Positions 43,743 to 52,123 of a stretch of 64,000 bases of DNA are shown here, in pieces. The stretch lies in contig NC_080060.1 in the NCBI RefSeq assembly GCF_026212465.1, forward strand, positions 22,689,475 through 22,753,474, read 5' to 3'. How positions within the stretch are numbered: the first letter of the stretch is position 1; every line of letters begins with the position of its first letter. This DNA comes from Amaranthus tricolor. Taxonomy: Eukaryota > Streptophyta > Magnoliopsida > Caryophyllales > Amaranthaceae. A program made the translations under genes and the position numbers. The notes beneath the pieces are model-generated. The model made no database searches and was not told where the DNA came from. It saw nothing but the letters and a program-made list of their open reading frames with translations.

Positions 43743-43749
43743 TATAAAT
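43743..43749 (+). promoter_or_regulatory. LTR TATA box
   Basis: TATAAAT in a CTATAAATTG context is the best TATA candidate in the LTR. Transcription of the genomic RNA would start some 25-35 bp downstream, giving a leader of about 650 nt before gag. The exact start is not visible. The equivalent in the 3' LTR is 52919-52925. Confidence 0.65.
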
Positions 43750-43955
43750 TGCAAGATAATTCCGGTTTTTAAAGTGATGTGAAGTAATCCAACGTTTTGT
43801 GCTTGAGTGTTTTTCATACGTTTTTGTTGGATTTTACAAGAAATATTTTGTTCTTAAAATTGCCAATTAATTTATAATATTTTCTTGATGCAACTCTTTG
43901 ATTTATTTTAGAGAATTTATATCCTTTTTGTAAGGGTTTTTGAGAGTTTATGTAA

Positions 43956-44101
43956 TTAGACTCGGGTGAGTCTAAGGGGGAAGTTAGATAGCTTTTAGTG
44001 AAGCTAGAGAGGATTAGCTTATTGTAAAGCTAAGTTTGTTGCTTTGAGTAAAGCAATTAGAGAGTGAAGAGTTGGCCTAGTTGTTTCGCTTCGAGTGAAG
44101 T
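43956..44101 (+). other. Cluster of five tandem hairpins in the transcribed LTR
   Basis: Inverted repeats follow one another: TTAGACTC/GAGTCTAA (43956-43975, loop GGGT), TAGCTT/AAGCTA (43989-44006), TTAGCTT/AAGCTAA (44014-44033), TTGCTTT/AAAGCAA (44039-44056, loop GAGT) and GCTTC/GAAGT (44088-44101, loop GAGT, one G-T pair). All but the last are perfect. In the 3' LTR (53132-53277) the last reads ACTTC/GAAGT and is perfect too. The position downstream of the TATA box puts them in the RNA leader. Confidence 0.8.
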
Positions 44102-44363
44102 AAGGTGTTTATTGTAATTGTAACTAATTGCCTTAAACATAGTGAAGTTGTTAGAAATCCCAAGTGGTCGTGGTTTTTCCTTTTGTTTAGGCCCAAAAGG
44201 TTTCCACGTAAAATCGTGTGTCTCTCTTATTATTTTGCTCTTAGTTTAAGCTTTATTTATTTTGAATAATTCCGCAAAAACAGGGCACAATCGCTTAAAC
44301 TTGCAACAACAACAATTCACCCCCCCTCTTGTTGCTGTTCCCGTTCCTAATTGAATCAACAAT

Positions 44364-44376
44364 TGGTATCAGAGCC
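44364..44376 (+). promoter_or_regulatory. Primer binding site (initiator tRNA-Met)
   Basis: TGGTATCAGAGCC begins two bases after the end of the 5' LTR. It is the standard plant copia sequence complementary to the 3' end of initiator tRNA-Met, used to prime minus-strand DNA synthesis. Confidence 0.95.
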
Positions 44377-44429
44377 CTGTTCCCAGAAGATCAAGAAACC
44401 CTGAGGGCAGATTCTGGTGTTCCCTAAAA

Positions 44430-46226
44430 ATGTCAATTATGAACGAGCGAATGGAAGAAGGGTATTCAACTCAAAGACCGCCAATGTTCGATGGAAAATT
44501 CTATACATACTGGAAGAATAGGATGGAGATCTTCATTAAAGCGGAAAATTATCAAGTTTGGAGAGTCATAGAAATCGGAGATTTTGAGGTAACCACTACT
44601 AACTCCAACAATGAAATTGTTCCCAAACCTATAACCGAATATGAAAAAGAAGATTTTCAGAAAATGGAATTAAATGCTCTTGCTATAAAATTACTTCATT
44701 GTGGTCTTGGACCAAACGAGCATAATAGAATTATGGGGTGCAAATCCGCTAAGCAAATTTGGGACCTGCTTGCTGTTACCCATGAGGGAACAAGTGAAGT
44801 AAAACGGTCCAAAATTGATTTGTTAATGTCTAAATACGAGAGATTTGTTATGGAGCCAAGAGAAAGTATCCAAGAGATGTTCACTAGGTTCACCAACATA
44901 ACAAACGAGCTTGTCTCTCTTGGAAGAATAATTCCCACTGATGAACAAGTAAGGAAGATCCTAAGGAGCCTTCCTCAAGATGAGCGCTGGAGGGCCAAGG
45001 TTACTGCTATACAAGAGTCCAAAGATTTTACTAAGTTCAATCTAGAGGAGCTGGCTGGTTCCCTAATGACGCATGAATTGCATTTGGGAACAGCAGACAG
45101 TTCCAGGAACAAGGGACTGGCTCTGGCAGCGGGGGAACAGGACGAATCAGAATGTGATGAGGAAGAGGCTGCTTTATTGGTACGAAAATTCAAGAAGTTC
45201 TTCAGGAACAGCAGGTATGCAAATCAAAGAAACAACAAAGAAAGAAGAACAAAAAATCTTGAATGCCACAAATGTGGAAGTACCGAACACTTCATCAAGG
45301 ATTGCCCAACATGGAAGAATGAAAAGGGTAAGGGAAAGACAAGAGATTCAAGAAGACCGTTGAACAAAGAAAATTTTAACAAGACTGACTTTCGTAAGGC
45401 CATGATTGCTGCATGGGGAGAAACTGAAAGTGAGAATGAAACTATTGTTCCCGAAGAAGAGGAGACAGCTAACCTATGTCTCATGGCTACGCATAAAGGC
45501 AAGGAGAAGCAGGTAAATATTTCTAATTCATTTTCTGACCATTCATTTAATCTAAGTAAAAATGAATTAAAAGAGTTGTTAAAAGAGACACAAGCTAAAC
45601 TTGAAAATTGCAATGATAAGTGTCTCAAGTTAGAACAGGAACTTAAAGTAAGCAAAGACCATGTCTCATACATAAACACCTTTAGACATGATGTCCAAAA
45701 CAAATTTTTCGGTTTGTTGGATCAAAATATAATCCTAAAGGAAAATATGGAGAGACTTAAGAAAGAAAATGTTATTCTTAATATTGAGCTATCACAATAC
45801 AAATTATTAGGCTTAAATAAAGAATTGATAAATGCATCTACTAAGGATTTGTGCAATGATTTTCAACATTTAGAGTTGAATCCAGAATCCAACCGTAACA
45901 ACAATAATAATCTTGAATTAAATTCAAGAGAAAAAGGGAAAATCAAAATAACTCCCAAATGGATTCTAGATGCTAAAAGTAAGAAATCACAAGGCCTAAA
46001 ATATTTTAAGAATAACAAAAGTAAGAAAGCTTACGTTAATCTTCCTAGAGACAGGTACTGTACCTTCTGTGATAAAGCTGGCCATCTGAAGGAACAGTGC
46101 ACCAAAAGGGAACAGTATACTGTCTCTAACAGAAACTATGTCGATAACATTCAAATTGATAAATATGATTCATGTAAGATCGACAAGGAACCCAAGAAAG
46201 TCTGGGTTCCTATAAATAACAATTAA
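44430..46226 (+). CDS. gag: Gag polyprotein of Sirevirus-type element
   Basis: A 598-residue ORF starting at the first ATG after the PBS (69 bp from the LTR end). The N-terminus (PPMFDGKFYTYWKNRMEIFI, about residues 18-37) and following region match the plant copia gag family (UBN2/DUF4219 type). A basic stretch (about 252-277) precedes a CCHC zinc knuckle CHKCGSTEHFIKDC at 279-292. A long predicted coiled coil spans about 375-456 (repeated Leu/Lys/Glu). A second CCHC knuckle, CTFCDKAGHLKEQC, lies at 544-557 near the end. The length and coiled-coil extension are characteristic of Sireviruses. The protein should form the cytoplasmic virus-like particle and bind RNA. The ORF ends in TAA just after the VWVP motif that normally leads into protease; the protease frame is -1 relative to gag. 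It carries several GGAACAG heptamers, read in all three codon phases. Confidence 0.93.
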   Translation: MSIMNERMEEGYSTQRPPMFDGKFYTYWKNRMEIFIKAENYQVWRVIEIGDFEVTTTNSNNEIVPKPITEYEKEDFQKMELNALAIKLLHCGLGPNEHNRIMGCKSAKQIWDLLAVTHEGTSEVKRSKIDLLMSKYERFVMEPRESIQEMFTRFTNITNELVSLGRIIPTDEQVRKILRSLPQDERWRAKVTAIQESKDFTKFNLEELAGSLMTHELHLGTADSSRNKGLALAAGEQDESECDEEEAALLVRKFKKFFRNSRYANQRNNKERRTKNLECHKCGSTEHFIKDCPTWKNEKGKGKTRDSRRPLNKENFNKTDFRKAMIAAWGETESENETIVPEEEETANLCLMATHKGKEKQVNISNSFSDHSFNLSKNELKELLKETQAKLENCNDKCLKLEQELKVSKDHVSYINTFRHDVQNKFFGLLDQNIILKENMERLKKENVILNIELSQYKLLGLNKELINASTKDLCNDFQHLELNPESNRNNNNNLELNSREKGKIKITPKWILDAKSKKSQGLKYFKNNKSKKAYVNLPRDRYCTFCDKAGHLKEQCTKREQYTVSNRNYVDNIQIDKYDSCKIDKEPKKVWVPINNN

Positions 46227-46593
46227 TTATCTTACAGGTCCAAGTGAGGGGGAACAGCTCATGGTATCTCGACAGTGGGTGTTCCAAGCATATGACAGGT
46301 GACAAATCTAAATTTCTCTCACTTGAAGCCTATGATGGGGGAACAGTAACCTTCGGTGACAATATGAAGGGTGAGATAATCGCCAAAGGAAAGGTTGGAA
46401 GGTCATGTTCCCACGTCATTGATAATGTATTTTTAGTCGAGAATTTGAAACACAACTTACTCAGCATTTCTCAATTTTGTGATAAGGGTAACTCTGTAAA
46501 CTTTACTTCTGAAAAGTGCATTATTTCTAGGAACGACACAGGAGACATCATTCTTGAGGGAAACAGAAAAGGGAACACTTATATAGTGGACCT
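46220..46593 (+). pseudogene. Protease region (frame-disrupted pol fragment)
   Basis: Open in frame 2 from 46220, overlapping the last seven bases of gag. It encodes WYLDSGCSKHMTG with the aspartic protease active site D-S-G (Asp codon 46271-46273), then the copia protease continuation through the NLLSISQ motif and the start of the region leading to integrase ([13 protein letters not shown]). There is no ATG; an open frame can be read from GTG at 46244, but this is not a credible start. The reading frame is -1 relative to gag without a canonical X-XXY-YYZ slippery heptamer in the overlap. After YIVDL the frame runs into a stop at 46613-46615, because sequence has been lost before GHAS. The peptide should cleave Gag-Pol if expressed; here it is cut off from both neighbours. 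Confidence 0.85.
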
Positions 46594-49386
46594 GGTCATG
46601 CTAGTTATTCATTGATTAATACATTAAGATCTAAAGACCTAGTTAGAGGACTACCATCTATAAAATTCCTTAAAGAGGAAATATGTGATCCTTGTGCCAA
46701 AGGAAAACAAGTAAGGTCATCTTTTAAACCAAAGAATGTTGTGACCACCTCAAAAACGCTTGAATTATTACACATGGATTTGTGTGGACCTATGAGAATA
46801 CAAAGCCGTAGTGGCAAGAGATATGTGTTTGTTATTATTGATGATTATAGTAGATTTACATGGACTTTATTTTTAGTTAGTAAAGATGAAGCCTTTAATG
46901 AGTTTGTTTCTTTCGCTAACAAAATACAAAAATCTACCAATAATCAAATTGTTCACATAAGGTCAGATCATGGTAAAGAATTTGAAAATTCAAGCTTTAT
47001 GAGTTATTGCAATGAACATGGAATAAGTCACAATTTTTCCGCCCCTAGAACACCACAACAAAATGGTGTTGTAGAAAGGAAAAATAGAACTTTAGAAGAA
47101 ATGGCTAGAACTATGTTAATTGCTAGTGGTTTACCTAGAAATTTTTGGGCCGAGGCTGTTAATACTGCATGTTATATTTTAAATAGAGTATTGATAAGAC
47201 CAATCACTTCTAAGACACCCTATGAACTGTTTAAAGGTGTTAAACCAAATATTGCCTATTTTCGTGTGTTTGGTTGCAAATGTTTTGTACATGTTAATGG
47301 AAAACGGAATATAGGTAAATTTGATGAAAGAAGTGATGAAGCAGTATTTCTTGGCTACTCATCTCAAAGTAAGGCATATAGAGTCTATAACAAAAGAACA
47401 ATGAGTGTGGAAGAATCCGTTCACATAATTTTCGATGAAACTAACTTTTTGTCAAGTGAACAGGATACAAATAATTTTAAGATAGGTCTTGCAAATTTAG
47501 AAGAAGATGATGAAGAATTGAAAGTGCATGATCAAGAAACAGCTGGTGAACAGCCGGTTCCAGCAGAAGCAGAAAGTACTGATCAAGTTCAGGAACTGCC
47601 AGAACATCAGGAACAGCAGACTGTTCCCAATCCAGCTGTTCCCACAGAAGAGCAAAACGATCCAGTAGCTGAACAGAATGTTAATCAAGCTGATGAACCA
47701 GAACATGCTACTGTTCCCACAAGAGATTTTATGCCAAAACCTTGGAGATATCAAAAATACCATCCTCTTGATTTAATTGTAAGTGATTTGAATAAAGGAA
47801 CACAAACTCGATCTCAAATGAGAAATTTTTGTGCACATTTTGCGTTCCTATCATCACTTGAACCCAAAAATCACGAAGAAGCTCTAAAGGATTCCGAATG
47901 GGTTGTAGCCATGCAAGATGAATTGAACGAATTTGAAAGGAACAAAGTATGGCATTTAGAACCCAAACCGAAACACAAGAAGGTAATTGGTTTGAAATGG
48001 GTATTTCGGAACAAACTAGATGAGCATGGAATAATTGTAAGAAACAAAGCAAGGCTCGTGGTCAAAGGGTACAATCAACAAGAAGGTATTGATTATACTG
48101 AGACATTTGCTCCAGTAGCAAGGTTAGAAGCTATTAGAATTTTAATTTCTTTTGCTGCATTTATGAACTTTAAATTATATCAAATGGATGTGAAATGTGC
48201 TTTCTTGAATGGTTTTCTTGATGAAGAAGTTTTTGTTGAACAACCGCCTGGCTTTGAGAATACCTCGTGTCTTGATCATGTCTATAAGCTTGATAAAGCT
48301 CTTTATGGGTTGAAACAAGCTCCTAGGCAATGGTATGAAAGACTATCAAAATTTTTGATTCAAAATGACTTTATTAGAGGTAAAATTGATAAAACCTTAT
48401 TCTTTAAGAACAAAGGTTCCAATATATTAGTTGTTCAAATATATGTTGATGATATTATTTTTGGTGCCACAAATGAATTACTATGTAAAGAATTTGCTAA
48501 CCTTATGAGCACTGAATTTGAAATGAGCATGATGGGAGAATTAAATTTCTTTCTTGGTTTGCAAATTAAACAAACTGCTAATGGTATCTTTATTCATCAA
48601 CAAAAATATATAAAAGAACTTCTTAAGAAATATGGCATGAATAACGCTAAAACCAACCATACACCCATGGCTACTAATGTAAGATTAGATGAAGATACAA
48701 ATGGAACAAATATTGACCAAACTATGTATAGAGGCATGATTGGATCTTTATTATATCTAACTGCTAGTAGACCCGATATTTCATTTAGTGTTGGTTTATG
48801 TGCAAGATTTCAATCTAACCCTAAAGAATCACATCTAACTGCAGTGAAACGTATTTTGAGATATCTAAAGGGAACAGATGATTTATCATTATTTTATCCT
48901 AAAAGTGATGTCTTTGATTTGAAAGGCTTTAGTGATGCAGATTATGCAGGAGATCTTGTTAATAGAAAAAGCACGTCAGGTATGGTACAATTTCTTGGCT
49001 CATGTTTAGTTTCGTGGAGCTCCAAGAAACAAAACACTGTTGCATTATCAACCGCTGAAGCTGAGTACGTAGCAGCAGCAGCTTGCTGTTCCCAAATGAT
49101 ATGGATAAAGCAGCAGCTAAGAGACTTTGGTATTAAGTATGCATGTGTTCCTATTTATTGCGATAATACCAGTGCCATATGCATATCCAAAGATCCAGTG
49201 CATCACTCACGAGTAAAGCACATCCATATTAGGCATCATTTTCTTAAGGATAATGTTGAAAATAAAAATATCATTGTTAAGCATGTAAACACTAACGAGC
49301 AAATAGCAGATATCATGACCAAACCGCTTCCAAGGGAACAGCATGAGAAAATGAGATTGGAACTTGGCATGATCAAGCTGCATTAA
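46594..49386 (+). pseudogene. pol: Integrase, reverse transcriptase and RNase H (pol fragment)
   Basis: A long open frame with no ATG at its start; the 924-codon open stretch begins at TTG 46612, and matching pol residues begin at GHAS (46594). Residue numbers count from 46612. Integrase: the second His (GH) and the CDPC pair of the HHCC finger remain, but the upstream LWH portion with the first His is missing. The DD(35)E triad is intact: Asp56 in MDLCGP, Asp119 in RSDHG, Glu155 in VVERKNR, with exactly 35 residues between the last two. An acidic, Gln/Pro-rich linker follows (about 296-372). RT: Asp526 in [10 protein letters not shown] and YVDD at 611-614. RNase H: Asp775 in DADYAGD, Glu in STAEAEY, Asp851 in CDN and Asp900 in ADI. 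The usual HIDIR motif reads HIHIR (His872). It ends in TAA. RT and RNase H look catalytically intact; the N-terminal integrase finger does not. Confidence 0.92.
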
Positions 49387-49842
49387 AGGAAGTATCATAT
49401 ATGATTCCTAGAGACAAAATGAAAATTGAAAATGATCAATCAACCACAATAATCTTGATTGAAAAATCAATTATCGAAAGGATCAGGTACGCATTTTTTA
49501 AAGGTATATACTTTGGATGTTCTCATGATTGCATGATTATTTTGATCTGACGGTAGTAGCACAATATTACCATTTTTCTTTTTAAACAACAATTTTTTTT
49601 CCCAGCAGTTCTTTTAAGTAGGAGTTGAATCTCAACGTACTCCATTTTCACAATTCAAAATCAATTGTCTTGATTTGATAACTGCCTCAACACGTCACTT
49701 CATCCAATATAATTACTCCCTCTCGTCCCATCTTTCATTTCATCTTCATTACCCTTTCCCTTTCACTCAACCCTAAACCGTCATTCCTTCCACTTCCCTT
49801 TCACTTCGTCATTTTCCTTTGCTTTTCTCTCTAAAAACTTCA
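49387..49842 (+). promoter_or_regulatory. Spacer before ORF3 with TATA-like box and pyrimidine tract
   Basis: No coding potential was seen. Positions 49704-49713 read CCAATATAAT, a CCAAT/TATA-like pair. From about 49717 to 49838 the plus strand is strongly pyrimidine-rich (CTCCCTCTCGTCCCATC and similar runs) up to the ORF3 ATG. In plant promoters such Y-patches occur near transcription starts; a leader or splice-acceptor tract would look similar. ORF3 is in the pol frame, but stops in this spacer (first TGA at about 49402) exclude simple readthrough. Confidence 0.45.
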
Positions 49843-51351
49843 ATGAAAACCAAGAATATGAAACCAAAAATGAAGCAACCTGTCCCTCTTCGAGTTATTT
49901 ACCCACCTTCTCACACTCACAAACCTAAGTCTTCATCAAAGGAACCAGAGGACACCCCTATGTCTCCGCAAACAAGTGGTAAAAGAACAAGAGAATCCAA
50001 GAAACCTTCAACCCACTCTACCAAGAAAATGAAGGTAACGCATTACTCAAATGCTGAAGAACTTTCTAAAGAAATGTCTGTAGGATTTGGTCTAGACAAA
50101 GAATGGTACGAATCTACAACCTTTCCTAAATTCCATGAAATTTTACAAACTCAAAAATGGGAATCACTTATGAGCGTATATAGCTGCAACCCCATTTACC
50201 CTGACATTATGCATGAGTTTATTTCTAATTTTGCTGTTCATGATGGAGTTTGTTCTAGTTCAATCAAAGATATTGATATTGAATTTGATAGTCTGACTTT
50301 AGGAGAGTGGTTAGGTGTTCCTGCTACTGGTTTTGACGTTTATCATGTTGGGTCTAAGATTGCGTTTTCTGGAAGAGATGAAAAAGATGTTTGGAGATGC
50401 TTGGGGGTTAGGCAAAAAAGGGGGAAAGTTAGTCACAATGTCCTGTCTCCTTTACATAAGTTGCTGTACAACATTGCTAGAAGGTTTATCTTGCCACGAA
50501 ACTCAAAACGTAGTGAGGTAAGTCTTCGAGATGCAACCCTGATATACTGTATGGTGAACAACATAAAGATTAAGTTTCCTTCCTTGATGATTTCTCATTT
50601 AAATGATTGTATAGCCAAACGTTGTATGGTTGGCTATGGTGGTTTGTTGTCATGGATTTTCTCAAAGTTTGGTGTTCCACTGGGTGATTATAGTTTTCCT
50701 ATGGGTCCCAGCAATATGATAGGTGCAAAATGTTTGAGTAATTTGCGCCTTAAATTAAATGAGGAAGGGATTCTTGAAAATATTGTGGAACAGATTGAGA
50801 TTGATTCTGATAATGAGGAACAGGAGGAAGAGGGGAAGGAAAAGGAGGAACAGGAGGAAGAGGAAGAGAAGGAAGAGAAGGAACAGGAGAAAAAGGAAGA
50901 AGAGGAGAAGGAGGAACAGGAGAAAGAAGGGGATGGAGTTAAGGAACAGGAGGTTGTTCCTTCTGAGGAAGAAGACCAGGGGTTGGAATCTAAGGTTTCT
51001 CTTGAAGAAGACTCTAGGGCTGAACCCAATAGTTTTCCCTCATCAAAGCCAACCACTCCACCAACTCATCATTTCACTCCACCACCACCTTCACCAACAC
51101 CAAGATCACCATCACCATCATTTCACAAACACAGCTTTGATCAGGCAACCGTTCCTACTGCTCCCTTATATTCCATTCTTCTCAAGCTTGATGATTTGCA
51201 GGATCGCTTCTTCAAATTTCAAGATGAGATCCGTGTTTCCCTAGCCTCTTTAGCTGACCAGATGACTCAGATGGAGGCTCGTCTTGGCGCTAAATTGGAT
51301 ACAGTTGAGGTGGAAACGGAATATGTTGATGAAGATGCTCCTGCTTCATAG
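49843..51351 (+). CDS. Third ORF of Sirevirus, envelope-position protein of unknown function
   Basis: A 502-residue ORF from the first ATG; the open frame extends upstream only to TTG 49819. The N-terminus is basic with KR/KK clusters (about 40-65) resembling a nuclear localisation signal. Residues about 85-320 (from FPKFHEILQTQKWESL) resemble the plant-transposon-protein domain found in many plant retroelement proteins (PF20167 type), recognised by pattern only. Then come a Glu/Lys/Gln-rich low-complexity stretch (about 321-362) containing repeated GAGGAACAG DNA, a Pro/Ser/Thr-rich stretch (about 402-425) and a C-terminal predicted coiled coil (about 446-488). I see no signal peptide and no clear membrane span, so calling it an envelope protein rests only on its position. 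The frame is intact. Function unknown; it may be a structural or nuclear accessory protein. Confidence 0.8.
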   Translation: MKTKNMKPKMKQPVPLRVIYPPSHTHKPKSSSKEPEDTPMSPQTSGKRTRESKKPSTHSTKKMKVTHYSNAEELSKEMSVGFGLDKEWYESTTFPKFHEILQTQKWESLMSVYSCNPIYPDIMHEFISNFAVHDGVCSSSIKDIDIEFDSLTLGEWLGVPATGFDVYHVGSKIAFSGRDEKDVWRCLGVRQKRGKVSHNVLSPLHKLLYNIARRFILPRNSKRSEVSLRDATLIYCMVNNIKIKFPSLMISHLNDCIAKRCMVGYGGLLSWIFSKFGVPLGDYSFPMGPSNMIGAKCLSNLRLKLNEEGILENIVEQIEIDSDNEEQEEEGKEKEEQEEEEEKEEKEQEKKEEEEKEEQEKEGDGVKEQEVVPSEEEDQGLESKVSLEEDSRAEPNSFPSSKPTTPPTHHFTPPPPSPTPRSPSPSFHKHSFDQATVPTAPLYSILLKLDDLQDRFFKFQDEIRVSLASLADQMTQMEARLGAKLDTVEVETEYVDEDAPAS

Positions 51352-52071
51352 TTTCCCTTTTATATTTTTCATTGCTGCTGTCTCTGTCTTTAAACAATTT
51401 CTTTCTTTTAGTACCAGCTGGGGTACACATCTTAAACATTGTTAACTTTGTTGAACCTTTTTACATATGCTACTAACTGTTAGGTTTGATTAGTCATTGC
51501 TTATCATGCTTGCATTCATTGTTATTGCTTTTTAATTTGTGCATCCTTATACTCTCTTTGACTATAACTATATGTTTAGTGCTGTGGTTTGATTGCTTAT
51601 CTTCTTTTTGAATGATGTCAAAAGGGGGAATATTTGACACAAACTTAAATAATGCTTGAGCATGTTTAAGATCTAGTTAAATCTATTATGTTGGACTTAT
51701 GGATTAAAGTGCTGGTTTGTTTCTGATGTTTGGTTTCGGATGTTTGTGTTGATAGTTGTTGCTCATTAACACTGAAACTAGGTTTCTCATTGCATTAAGG
51801 ATTAAGATACTGAATACTGATATTTCTGGTTAGTTGTTTGTTTATGCTAATTTCTTTTAGCTTATGGATAGCTCTGATTATGGATGATTATGGATTAAAT
51901 CTACATTTTTTTCTCATTGTTTGATTTTATGATGAAATAATATAAAGTTGTTGTTTTGATTATTTCTAGAGTAACGTATCATGATATTTAGTTAAGAAGA
52001 GTAGGTTTGATCTCTAACATACTCTTCAACATTTGGTTTACTCTATTTTTTTTAAGTTTGTTTAAAAGTTT
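51352..52071 (+). other. 3' noncoding region between ORF3 and the PPT
   Basis: AT-rich, T-rich on the plus strand, with no ORF of interest. It contains several TTATGGAT words around 51696-51895 and the upstream polypurine tract copy at 51620-51630. Long noncoding 3' regions with extra polypurine tracts are typical of Sireviruses. Confidence 0.75.
51616..51639 (+). promoter_or_regulatory. Upstream polypurine tract in a perfect inverted repeat
   Basis: AAAAGGGGGAA is flanked by perfect arms TGTCAAA (51616-51622) and TTTGACA (51633-51639), leaving the AGGGGG core in the loop. It resembles the main PPT about 460 bp downstream. Duplicate PPTs are known in Sireviruses. Confidence 0.75.
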
Positions 52072-52123
52072 GTCATCATCAAAAAGGGGGAATTTGTTGG
52101 ACCTCTTGAGTTTTGATGATGAC
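52072..52123 (+). promoter_or_regulatory. 13-bp inverted repeat enclosing PPT and U3 start
   Basis: GTCATCATCAAAA (52072-52084) is the exact reverse complement of TTTTGATGATGAC (52111-52123). The 26-bp loop holds the AGGGGG core of the PPT and the first 16 bp of the 3' LTR. One arm is internal and the other is in the LTR, so the complete structure exists only at the 3' junction. Confidence 0.85.
52081..52094 (+). promoter_or_regulatory. Main polypurine tract
   Basis: AAAAAGGGGGAATT ends directly at the TGTTGG of the 3' LTR. It would resist RNase H and prime plus-strand synthesis. Confidence 0.92.

Larger units (their letters stand above)
42919..44361 (+). repeat. 5' LTR (1443 bp)
   Basis: Starts TGTTGGACCTC and ends AATCAACA, giving a 5-bp terminal inverted repeat TGTTG/CAACA. 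The same 1443 bp recur at 52095-53537 (offset 9176). Three differences were seen: 43580, 43978 and 44088 are G here and A in the 3' LTR. It holds a TATA box at 43743, a short GATTAT repeat near 42999, palindromes in U3 and a run of hairpins downstream of the TATA box. Confidence 0.97.

Noticed and set aside
44364..44376. tRNA gene fragment
   Set aside because: The match is limited to the 3'-end complement and sits two bases after the LTR, so it is a primer binding site.
46216..46226. Programmed -1 frameshift slippery site at the gag end
   Set aside because: No X-XXY-YYZ heptamer is present in the short overlap; kept only as a frame-change observation.
44696..49398. Antisense and alternate-frame open frames over gag and pol
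   Set aside because: They overlap well-supported gag/pol coding sequence and show no recognisable domain.
50688..51244. Ser-rich antisense and Arg-rich alternate-frame open frames over ORF3
   Set aside because: Low-complexity shadows of the GAG/GAA-rich acidic region of ORF3.
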